Below are positions 56,308-64,000 of a DNA stretch of 64,000 nucleotides, piece after piece. A program made the position numbers and the translations under genes. How positions within the stretch are numbered: position 1 is the first letter of the stretch; every line of letters starts with the position of its first letter. The stretch is taken from NCBI GenBank assembly GCA_017893485.1, contig CM030366.1, positions 103,513,796-103,577,795 of the forward strand, in the 5' to 3' direction. The notes beneath the pieces were generated by a model that saw only the letters and a list, made by a program, of their open reading frames with translations, was not told where the DNA came from and made no database searches. The stretch comes from Hemerocallis citrina (taxonomy: Eukaryota > Streptophyta > Magnoliopsida > Asparagales > Asphodelaceae).

Positions 56308-57838
56308 TATTAGCATACGAATTTAAATTATTATTTATACTATCTATAATTCAAACCTTGGTTGGCCACTTACTTGAGTTTCAAACCACTTGTGGAATTG
56401 CTCAATCACTAATTTATGTTGTTCACATGGCTTCAAGTTTTTTGGTATATGCCTTCTTTTCATTTTCCTGATAAATTCGTTGAAACAAGATAAGAATTTT
56501 GGTTAACAACTTCTTAATTGTAATAAATAAATTCACAGTAATGACTAAGCCAACTTACACTTGATATGGCTCATATGATGCATGGTGATCCAACACATAT
56601 CAATGCGATTGTTCCCATGTTAACTCATCTAACTCAAATGAATCAATCTTTCCGAAAGTAGTGCCCGCGGTCTGGAAGAGATATTTAGCCCATTCGAGGA
56701 TAGATGTGTCTGAGTTTCTCCTTGGTCTATTCAGACATGTCTACACACCCTGAAGATACCTTGAACAGAAATTAGAGCACTCCTCAGAAAGATACCCTTA
56801 TGCTATTGAGCCTTCTGTATAAGCTTTATTCCTTACATAATCCTTAAGTAAGTAAAGGTACCTAAACAAGCATATTTGGATTGAAAAACATTTGCAAATA
56901 CAACACCTAAGAAGTGCAGAATTAATGAACTGAATGAGGTATGAAGAATGACATCTCAATGGGATACATTCACCGATAAGGTAATAGTCCACCAAGTCAT
57001 GCTTCATCTGCTAGGTAGATTATCAAGTGAACCATTATAGTGAAGGATGATGAGGAAAATATCCTCTCCATTTGACAAAGTGTCAATGCAGCACACTACT
57101 CCAATTTGTCAATATCTTCTACACGTAACAATCCCGAGCAAAGTCCTTTATATATGCTACATATATCTTTTAGGAGGGAAGTGACTTGCTCACACATCAA
57201 AAACCTCAATACCACGGGAAGGAGATCTTACATCAAAATATGATAGTCATGTGACTTAAGACCCTGTAACTTTTTTTCCTTATAGTTGACACATCTTGAT
57301 ATATTAGATGAATAGCCATCGGGGACTTTAAGTGTAATGCCCCAAAAATTTTAATGCAATATTTTGAATTTATAAATAAAATCTTTAATTAATTTATTTA
57401 ACTATTGTGAATTTTTGTAAAATAAACATTTTTTTCACACGTGCGAAACACCCGCAAATATTTTCGAGGTGCAAATTTTAACTTTTGAATTGCTGGATAA
57501 ATTCTCCTATTTATAATTGAGTAGATTCTAAATTTTGAGATTTTTTCTGAATAAAGAAACTATTTTTGTAAATACTCTGAAAGAAAAGGGCTTTTGTGTG
57601 ATTTGTCGTTTGGGGGCAAATTTCGAATTTCGAATTTCAAATTGGTTGTGTTGTTTTGGCAAGCCGGTTAGGCAGTGGAGGGATTTTTTTTTGGGGGGGG
57701 GGGGGCGCACAGATATTATTCGTCTGATTTGATTTGATTTGATTTTTATTGAGTATATATATATATTTATGCAATTTTGGGAACGTTGGGGGACTAATTT
57801 ACAAAACTACGATGAAACCCTAATTTTCTAAATCCCGG

Positions 57839-57847
57839 CATATATAG
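57839..57847 (+). promoter_or_regulatory. LTR TATA box (element C)
   Basis: CATATATAGAGG in GC-richer context, about 500 bp into the LTR; the likely core promoter. Confidence 0.4.
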
Positions 57848-59184
57848 AGGGGCAGAATTTAGGCCTTTCTCTTTGTTTGCTTGTGCTTTGGTGGATTTTG
57901 GAGTTGATCTTTTGGCTTGGAGGAAAAGACTAATAGTTGCATCCATATTTCATCTTGAGGTGGGTAACATCCAACTCTCTTGACATGTTTTATCTCTTGA
58001 TTACGTAGTATCATGCTAGGGATGAACTTTTGTTAGCCATGGATTTTAAGTAGCATGATTATAATGGTTGTAGAGATGTATGTATGATTTGAAATTTGGA
58101 TTATGGAACATAAAGATTGAATCTTTTTTTGTGTATGGATCTAAAATACTTTGTCTTGAATAAATAAGTGGTTTATGCATGAAAGATTAATATTTTATTT
58201 AAAGAAATAGATCTAATGAGAATATATGTGATTGTAGATGTTGGATCTTAGTGTTTAATCCAAGAAACATGTTTTTAAAAGATTAAAAGATGAGAGTTTT
58301 AGTGTTTATTCACTGTTTTAATACAAATAAAAATTTTGATGATGAATACTAATTGCTTATGCATGCAATGTGTGTATGGAAAGAAATATATATGAGACAT
58401 ACACTTAAATTCACAGGGGCTAGGGTTTTGAGATCAAAACCCTAGGGTTGAGGGTTTCGGTCTCGGGTGAACAGTAACCCGAGGGTTTTCAAACCTGAGC
58501 TATTTTCATTGGTTTCGGGTTGGGTTTTTCCCCTCGTTTTTAGTGGGATTTTGCGTGTGGGGCTGTGTGCTACGGTTGAGATTTCTAGTACACATATAGA
58601 TGAGTATATATATGTGTATAAAACTAATATTTGTGTGAAGTTTAATTGAGTTTGATTGAGTTTTGAAGTTGTTAAATTTCAGATTTTGGGGATGAGACCC
58701 CATATAATTAAGAGACTGTTTCAGTGGAGTTGATTGAATTTCTAGTAGAATTTATTGAACTTTATGAATGAATGAGAAGTGAGACCTAAAGGTTGATTTT
58801 AAAGAATATTCGTAAATTGAATATGTTTCCATATATGAAAGAGTCTTTTATGGCTGTATCAGTTGATTAAAAGGAATGTGAAAAGTACTTTTGTATAATT
58901 GAACCAAGTTGGGTTTCAATTTGAGATTTAGGATTGTGATGTGAACCCTAGAAAGATTGTGAGGATTTTTGTGTTGCGAGCACTACAAGTTAAGCAGGAC
59001 CCAGGATTATCGGCCGTGAGTTAATTGATTGGAAAAATTAGCTAAGGAGGGCTAGTGTTCCTAGTTTTGTGAGTTTAAGTCCGGTAGGGTGGAGCTACCT
59101 CTAGGTGGCTCAGGTTACTCATGTGTATGCATAAGGACGGCACTAGATGGCGATATGATGAAGCAAGAGAAAATATGAGTTATG

Positions 59185-59445
59185 ACTCCAGAATGATATG
59201 CGGAGTGAAATAATCCCTAGTAATCTGGGACGAGGGATGAAACAGGCCCCAGAATGATCTGCGGAGTGGAATTGATCTCCAGTATTCCGGTATGAGAGCG
59301 ACACTCATATGATATTAATGAGGGCTCTAGAATGACCTGCAGAGTGAGACAGTCCTCAATATTCCAGAACGAGTGTATGAGAGGCCCCAAAAAGATCTGC
59401 GGAGTGGGATTGATCTCCAGTATTCCAAGGGCGAGAGCCAATACT
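59185..59445. repeat. Minisatellite inside the element C LTR
   Basis: CCAGAATGATCTGCGGAGTGG followed by ATTGATCTCCAGTATTCC recurs about four times (near 59188, 59238, 59327, 59385), separated by GAGGGATGAAACAGGCC-like spacers. Confidence 0.75.
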
Positions 59446-60065
59446 TGCAAAATGTCTAAATCTCGTAGTAGTCATGGTAGTAGGTTGCATAGGGAAGAAT
59501 TAAACCCTATAATGTGGAGGATGCTAAGGGTTCACCCTCAGACCTATGTAGTATGGGGTGCATAGAATCCGAATAAGTTTGCATTAGTGTGCATTGTGTG
59601 CATTGTGTTTTTCTTGAATTTAGTTTTTCATATTTTCATTGTTTTCTCGACACATACTCATTCATTTAGTTTAGCTTCACTTGATTAATTTATGAATCTT
59701 TTATCACTATTTTATTTCTTGTTATGTGGCAAGTTTGTGATTGTGAGACTTTGGATGGCTGTTGTTGCTATAGTATTGCGTCGGTTGTATTCAACTGATG
59801 TACCCACAGTTGTCAAGTTTTGCAGGAAATGCGAGTGAGTTGCTCAAGCAGAGTGGGAGCTTGGACTTAAGATGACTGAAGTTTAAGTGTTGGGTTGTGT
59901 TGTAATAAACATGTTTAATTTTTCGCTGTGCAATGTAAGAAAGAATTGTTGTAACGTAAAGATGTAAGTTTCTCTATGTTTTTACTGTGTTTGGACTACA
60001 TTGAAGAAAAGATTCTGGATTTGTGTTTCTTATTTCTATTATTGAAATTTGGGGCGCTACAGAAG

Positions 60066-60077
60066 TGGTATCAGAGC
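60066..60077 (+). promoter_or_regulatory. Primer-binding site of chromovirus C
   Basis: TGGTATCAGAGC, complementary to the 3' end of initiator Met tRNA, four bases after the LTR end; the site for first-strand cDNA priming. Confidence 0.93.
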
Positions 60078-60236
60078 ATGCTTCAATTAGTAACACTAAA
60101 CATGGTATGAGAAAACCTAGGTGGACATTAGAGTGTGTGTATCAGTCTTAGACTCATGAATGTGTAGTTGTGTGAATTTGCATTTATGTTACTCTATAAT
60201 TGTACTGATGTCCGTTTTTTTTCTCCTTTTCTGTAG

Positions 60237-60730
60237 GATAGCGGATAATCACGATCTTATAGAAAATGTGGAAGAAGAATATGCTTTCCTTGAGGACCCT
60301 TTAACGGATTCTGAGGATGACCGAGAGGAAGACCCGGAAAAGGAATCAGAAGAAGAATCGGTGGAAGAGGAACCTCGGGAGTCTCGAGAGATTACTCCCC
60401 CTCCTATGGAATCTTCGAGTGAATCTTCGGATGAATCACCAAGAAGGATTATGTTATCACGTCACTTCGATGTCATGTGTACTAGTATGAATGGCAGGTG
60501 ACCCACTATGAGGAGCTTCTTGCGAAGGATGTGCAGACATCGCGGATTTGAACGTCAAGCTGAAGAAGTTGGAAAGGCATCAGTATGGAAACTCGCGGCA
60601 TTTCACGCAGTTGGACAACGGGGCCAGATGGGGGAAACGAGATCTTAAGAAGCACTGCAAGCTATTGGAAAGTGGAGTCGATGCACTGCAAGAGGAGATC
60701 CGGGAGATAAAGAAGAGCCGTAAAGGCTAG
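60237..60730 (+). pseudogene. Extra upstream frame of chromovirus C: acidic region plus coiled coil
   Basis: After an acceptor-like CTTTTCTGTAG, the frame starts ATAGCGGATAATC (IADNHDLIENVEEEYAFLED), where ATA may be a mutated ATG. It continues as a very acidic, serine-rich stretch (LTDSEDDREEDPEKESEEES and more). Two frameshifts (about 60485 and 60542) connect it to WQVTHYEELLAKDVQTS and to a basic coiled-coil end (VKLKKLERHQ; ALQEEIREIKKSRKG), stop TAG at 60728. It lies between the primer-binding site and gag, and an acceptor-like TTTTGTAG precedes gag at 60943. I do not recognise a family. It may be an accessory protein or a separate N-terminal Gag exon; the frame breaks mean this copy is dead. 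Confidence 0.5.
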
Positions 60731-61264
60731 TTATTACTGTGATTGTCATTGTTTGAAATTTTTGGTATTGAATAAGATTGTTTAGTTATTCTTTTCCACT
60801 AAATGTATAAACTACTTTGGTAAATAAAATTATCAATATTTTTGGTATATGAAATTTTTGGCAGATAAATGAAGATTTTCATGTTTTGAGTATTGATGTA
60901 AATTCTTGTGATTTTGTTCTTCTAACAAGTGTTATGTTTTGTAGGCTCAGAACAATGGCATGTCCTCGCACTAGAAGCAATGGTGACGAAGGTGAAAGCT
61001 CCAATGGGGGCGGGCTTGACTTGGAAGCTGAGATTGCGAGAGCAGACTCTCAATGCTTTCATGACTGTTGGAATGGGTTGGAACCCTGGACCGGGACCAG
61101 CAAATGTAAATGCGGATCCCGTCAGGCAGCTGGAGTCATTCAAGAGAATGAAGCCGCCTGTGTTTGAAGGGCAGGCTGATCCTAATGAGGCCAACGACTA
61201 GATTAGACAGGTTGCGACTGTCTTTGAAGTGCTGGAGACTCTCGTGGCTAACAAGGTGAAGTTA

Positions 61265-61727
61265 TGTAACATCCTGTATTTAAGAAACAGATATATATAT
61301 ATAATATAAAGAATTGGATGTTGCCCCGTAGGATTTGATATGGGGGTATTGTATGGGATTTGTGCCACCGGTGGGGCCTAGGGAGAGGCAACAGCTCTGC
61401 TGCTGCTGCTGTGCTGCTGTCACGTGGTTGACGTGGCAGCAGGTGGGGCCTAGAAGAAGGGGGCGCTGTCTGTTGACATGTTGACGTGGCGTGGGGCCCG
61501 CTCGAGTGGGGCCTGGCCTTGTGCAGCTCGCGAGAAGAGACAAGGTGTGTGGATAATCCCACATTGGAGATTAATATGACTAATTAAATAATAAATAACA
61601 TTGCCTATGATCAAGAGTCACCAAATTGGTTAACCACCTTTTGAGAGGCAGCATGTGGTGGGCAGTTGTACTAAATAATTTACCAAATAATAAATAAATT
61701 GTCTGAGTTGGAATTCAGGGCATTCCA
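61265..61727 (+). repeat. TRIM LTR1, about 463 bp
   Basis: TGTAACATCC ... GGGCATTCCA; GC-rich middle with GCTGCTGCTGCTGTGCTGCTG, and an AT-rich tail (TTAATATGACTAATTAAATA). Confidence 0.85.
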
Positions 61728-61729
61728 AA

Positions 61730-61741
61730 TGGTATCAAAGC
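61730..61741 (+). promoter_or_regulatory. TRIM primer-binding site
   Basis: TGGTATCAAAGC, 11 of 12 matches to the initiator Met tRNA site. Confidence 0.8.
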
Positions 61742-62031
61742 TGACTTTCGACACCGATTGTGGGTAAAAGAGGGTGAGATCTATGCCTGAGAGGGAGCTG
61801 AGGTCAGTACGCTGGCAGTTTGGCCAGGGGCAGTATGCTAGAATTAGCTGAATGATAGTACTCCACTCCACATCGGTGAGATGTATGCCTGAGAGGGAGC
61901 TGAGGTCAGTGCGCTGGCCTAGAATTAGCTAAATCAGGGTACTCCGCTCCACATGGGCTAGAAAGGAGATCCTGCACTAGGTTGCATGCCCCGTACTTCA
62001 CGAGAATGTTGATTTCTTAAGGGTGTGTGTG

Positions 62032-62052
62032 TGTAACATCCTGTATTTAAGA

Positions 62053-62133
<81 letters not shown>

Positions 62134-62528
62134 AATTGGATGTTTCCCCGTAGGATTTGCTATGGGGGTATTGTATGGGATTTGTGTCGCCAGTGGGACC
62201 AGGGAGAAGACAACAGCTCTGCTGCTGCTGCTGTGCTGCTGTCACATGGGTGACGTGGCAGCAGGTGGGGGGGGCGCTGTCTGTTGGCATGCTAACGTGG
62301 CGTGGGGCCCGACCTTGTGCAGCTCGCGAGAAGAGAGAGGGTGTGTGGATTAATTTAATCCCACATCGGAGATTAATATGACTAATTAAATAGTAAATAA
62401 CATTGCCTATGATCAACAGTCACCAAATCGGTTAACCACCTTTTGAAAGGCAGCTTATGGTGGGCAGTTGTTCTAATTAATATACTAAATAATAAATAAA
62501 TTGTCTAAGTTAGGGCCGAGGTGTTACA
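62032..62528 (+). repeat. TRIM LTR2, 497 bp, with an expanded (TA)n tract
   Basis: Aligned with LTR1 over its length, but the short TA run of LTR1 is expanded here to about 75 bp (62056-62130), and LTR1 has extra bases in the GC-rich middle. Overlapping Tyr-Ile repeat frames are artefacts of the TA tract. Confidence 0.88.
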
Positions 62529-63255
62529 AGTTATCCACGATGCAGTTGGAGAAGGATGCCGGTGTTTGGTGGCAGTCTCTGAAGAGAACTTTCGGAGGGG
62601 AGTAGATAGCTTGGGATGTGTTCCTAGAGGATTTCAGAAACCATTACTTTCCCTTGGACATCCAGGAGAAGAAGGCGATGGAGTTCTTGAGCCTATAGCA
62701 GGGCAACTTGTCAGTAAGGGAGTATGAGATGAAGTTCACTCAGTTATCAAGGTATGCTTCTGAGCTCATTGCAGATGAAGCAAGGACAGCAAAAAAGTTC
62801 GAGCAGGGCTTAAGGCCGAACCTAAGATCTCGAATGATACCATTGGGGATTCGAAGGTTTGACAAGCTTGTCCGAAGAGCAGCAATGACGAAAGCAGACA
62901 TGGGTCAGTTCCAGTTGAGGAAGGAAACCAGGAGCAAGAACAAGAGGTCGGCAGTGGCGACTCCTGTTAGAGGCAAATTTCTGAAGAAGAAGGGCAGGTT
63001 CAGTGAGCCCAGTAAGGGTGTAGTGCTAGTTTAGGGGATGAAGTGCCACAACTGTGGTGAGATGTCATTTTAAGACCTCATGTCCAAAGTTAGAAAGGAC
63101 TCAGACCTATTTCCAATGCGATAAAGAGGGGCACATCAGGACAGATTTCCCACAACTGAAGCAGGATGGCATTGGTGGGAGCAGGCAGCTGAGGCAGGGG
63201 CGAGTATTTGCGTTGACAGAGGAGGATGCTGACAACTCTTAAGACGTGATTACGG

Positions 63256-63355
63256 GTATGCAAGAGTTTTAGATTTCTTTTTGGTTGAAGTGTATTGAAC
63301 AGAAACTTTGGATGAGAAGAATAAGGAGTATTGAATATTATGATTTCTCATGTAG
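63256..63355 (+). other. Intron-like GT-AG segment at the gag-protease junction (element C)
   Basis: Begins GTATGC after GATTACGG and ends TTCTCATGTAG before CAGGATATG. It is 100 bp and AT-rich. Removing it joins DVIT to AGYVLLNGIKAKVLF in frame with a phase-1 split (G|CA). Read through, the gag frame meets TAG a few codons in (MQEF then stop). Phase and position match the 160-bp segment of element B. Confidence 0.55.
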
Positions 63356-64000
63356 CAGGATATGTTTTGTTGAATGGAATAAAAGCTAAAGTTTTGTTTG
63401 ATACTGGGTCTTCGCATACTTTTGTGTTGCCCAAATTTGTTAAGGTGTTAGGCGTTGAGCCTAAGATTTTTCCGGACCGTGTTCTGTCGGTGGCAACGCC
63501 GTCAGGTGAAAAGTTAATTGTTGATCGATATTATGCAGGGTGTGATATCGAGATTGGAGGAATGATTTTCAAGATCGATCTCATTGAGCTGGATGTTTTG
63601 GGTGTCGATGTTATCGTGGGCATTGATTGGATGGCAATCTATGATGCTACAGTTGAGTGCAAGCATAAGGAGGTGGTGGTGAAGGCACCGGGAGGACCCG
63701 TGGTGGCCTTTCAAGGAAGGAAGGGTGGAAACTCGAAGGTGGTCGCGACACTATCAGAGACAGGATTTCCAGAGGAAGTCAGGCCAAATCTTGTAGTTCG
63801 AGATTTTCCAACGGTGTTCTTGGATGAGCTACCGGGATTACCTTCACAGTATGATGTTGAGTTTCGCATCAACATTCAGCTGGGTAGTGCTCTGATATCT
63901 AAAGCTCCTTACAGGATGGCGTCTGTGGGATAGGACGAAGTGAAGAAGCAGATCGAGGAGTTGTTGCATAAGGGATTCATTAGGCCAAGTGCTTCGCCTT
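63356..64000 (+). pseudogene. Protease and start of RT of chromovirus C (partial)
   Basis: Protease has an intact active site VLFDTGSSHTF (Asp at 63400-63402) and the conserved C-terminal block VDVIVGIDWMAIYDATVECK. This aspartic protease would process the Gag-Pol precursor inside the particle. The linker VVRDFPTVFLDELPGLPSQY leads into the RT N-terminus (SKAPYRMASVG), where an in-frame TAG lies at 63931-63933; the frame then continues EVKKQIEELLHKGFIRPSAS to the window end. The catalytic RT core lies outside. With the TAG in RT and a broken gag the copy is inactive, although the protease itself has no visible defect. An alternative to the spliced start is an ATG at 63331 (MNIMISH), which lies inside the intron-like segment. 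Confidence 0.85.

Larger units (their letters stand above)
47019..57332 (-). mobile_element. CACTA (En/Spm) element, 5' side outside or cut by chromovirus C
   Basis: The 3' terminus on the minus strand is at 47019 (plus-strand CACTACAAATCGC), preceded by TGA as a possible 3-bp TSD half. Subterminal repeats follow inward. Two gene remnants in the expected order are present on the minus strand: a TNP2-type transposase (57332-52110) and a Transposase_24-type (TnpA-like) gene (49603-47740). hAT-3 is nested in the first. Chromovirus C inserted at 57333 and cuts the transposase; the rest of the CACTA element should lie beyond position 64000. Confidence 0.88.
52110..57332 (-). pseudogene. CACTA TNP2-type transposase, C-terminal part (DUF4218 and DUF4216), split by hAT-3
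   Basis: The minus strand from 57332 reads LKVPDGYSSNISRCVNYKEK and KLQGLKSHDYHIL, then LALTLCQMERIF-like, MVHLIIYLADEA and YVRNKAYTEGSIA (to about 56800), the DUF4218 domain of CACTA transposases. It continues to HKLVIEQFHKWFETQ (about 56375), followed by GTAAGT. After an intron-like gap holding hAT-3 and an acceptor TTATAG (52789), the DUF4216 domain appears (52781-52284: VKRYNGYMYNSFRFRTKDRE; NVNYYGVLTDIHDLDYYKHF; LGFTVVNFLHLIH; QVFYIQDPP), then an acidic tail to about 52110. This protein would excise the element by binding its CACTA ends. Several stops in the DUF4218 part and a stop after LPRDVF show decay. The catalytic Transposase_21 part lies outside, beyond chromovirus C. Confidence 0.88.
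57333..60061 (+). mobile_element. 5' LTR of chromovirus C, 2729 bp
   Basis: Starts TGTAATGCCCCAAAA and ends GGGGCGCTACA, an inverted pair, and is followed by a primer-binding site, which fixes the 3' boundary. The 3' half aligns by eye with the LTRs ending at 16471 and 19249. It contains poly(G) (57692-57705), a TATA box and a minisatellite. No genes. Confidence 0.9.
61265..62528 (+). mobile_element. TRIM (miniature LTR retrotransposon) inside gag of chromovirus C
   Basis: Two direct LTR-like repeats, 61265 to about 61727 and 62032-62528, both starting TGTAACATCCTGTATTTAAG; the second ends GAGGTGTTACA. A primer-binding site TGGTATCAAAGC (61730-61741, one mismatch to initiator Met tRNA) follows LTR1. 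A perfect 5-bp TSD AGTTA flanks the element (61260-61264, 62529-62533), and removal restores the gag frame (NKVKL to STMQ). The interior is only about 300 bp and has no coding capacity; it contains a duplicated block (ATGCCTGAGAGGGAGCTGAG at about 61780 and 61886). It must move using enzymes from other elements. Confidence 0.93.
60955..63255 (+). pseudogene. gag of chromovirus C, split by a TRIM
   Basis: ATG at 60955 starts MACPRTRSNGDEGESSNGGG; a frameshift near 61045 leads to GMGWNPGPGPANVNADPV and ESFKRMKPPVFEGQADPNEA (TAG at 61199, a Trp codon in relatives), then VFEVLETLVANKVKL at 61264. The TRIM interrupts here; the frame resumes exactly after it with STMQLEKDAGVWWQSLKRTF (62534 on). 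The capsid follows: WDVFLEDFRNHYFPLDIQ, SVREYEMKFTQLSRYASELI, FEQGLRPNLRSRMIPL. Stops lie at about 62615, 62695 and 63033. The zinc knuckle is degenerate (YFQCDKEGHIRTDFPQ, with the first and last Cys changed). Gag would form the particle core and bind RNA. It ends at an intron-like donor, ...GACGTGATTACGG|GTATGC. Confidence 0.85.
57333..64000 (+). mobile_element. Tekay/Del-like chromovirus C, 5' part (runs off the window)
   Basis: Order: 5' LTR (57333-60061), primer-binding site, an extra upstream frame, gag split by a TRIM, an intron-like segment, protease and the beginning of RT, up to the window end. It is inserted in the CACTA transposase at 57333; the 5-bp TSD predicted at the far end is TTAAG. 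It is better preserved than element B at protease, but gag has stops and frameshifts. Confidence 0.85.

Noticed and set aside
61958..62416. 152-residue minus-strand and 76-residue plus-strand frames with Tyr-Ile runs
   Set aside because: They run through the TA microsatellite and GC-rich LTR of a TRIM; no domain.

Overview
This window is plant nuclear DNA, most likely from a eudicot. It is an AT-rich, intergenic nest of transposable elements. I recognise no intact host gene; one or two exon-like stretches near 27.45-27.95 kb are the only non-transposon coding candidates. Every element family seen is typical of angiosperms: Ty3/gypsy chromoviruses with long LTRs, Tat-type gypsy, Ty1/copia, CACTA (En/Spm), hAT, PIF/Harbinger and Mutator-like MITEs, a LINE-like piece and a TRIM. 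Most coding regions are broken by stops and frameshifts. Many insertions can be ordered because their target-site duplications (TSDs) are readable.

Layout. 1-3384: 3' part of a Tat-like gypsy element, with an antisense Transposase_28-type reading frame, a 250-bp tandem array and an LTR. 4042-16471: a Tekay/Del-like chromovirus (element B). It has lost its capsid, RT and RNase H, carries a foreign LTR at about 5-7.1 kb, and ends in a roughly 4-kb LTR split by a near-intact hAT element (hAT-1, 11856-15598, TSD CATGCATG). 16472-20287: a second LTR of the same family and remnants of a Tat-like frame. 20804-27042: MITEs, a LINE-like piece and a 2.4-kb fold-back element. 28215-32516: a CACTA end, then a minus-strand gypsy element (element D). 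32517-36743: a copia element with 141/148-bp LTRs and TSD GTTTC. 36929-39515: a pair of 580-bp direct repeats. 39598-43736: hAT-2 with a nested PIF-type MITE. 43853-46884: fold-back elements cutting through a gypsy gag. 47019-57332: a minus-strand CACTA element with both genes decayed, holding hAT-3 (52818-56307, TSD TATTAGCA). 57333-64000: the 5' part of another Tekay-like chromovirus (element C), whose gag is split by a TRIM (61265-62528, TSD AGTTA).

The observation most worth following up is at the gag-protease junction of the two chromoviruses. Elements B and C each carry a short GT...AG intron-like segment at essentially the same place and in the same phase (160 bp at 4331-4490; 100 bp at 63256-63355). 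In both, reading through ends Gag soon after the donor, while splicing joins Gag to protease in frame. This looks like a splicing-controlled Gag/Gag-Pol switch. Also notable are an extra acidic plus coiled-coil frame upstream of gag in element C, the antisense frame in the Tat-like element, three related hAT copies at different stages of decay, and a Mutator-like fold-back MITE built from repeated palindromes.
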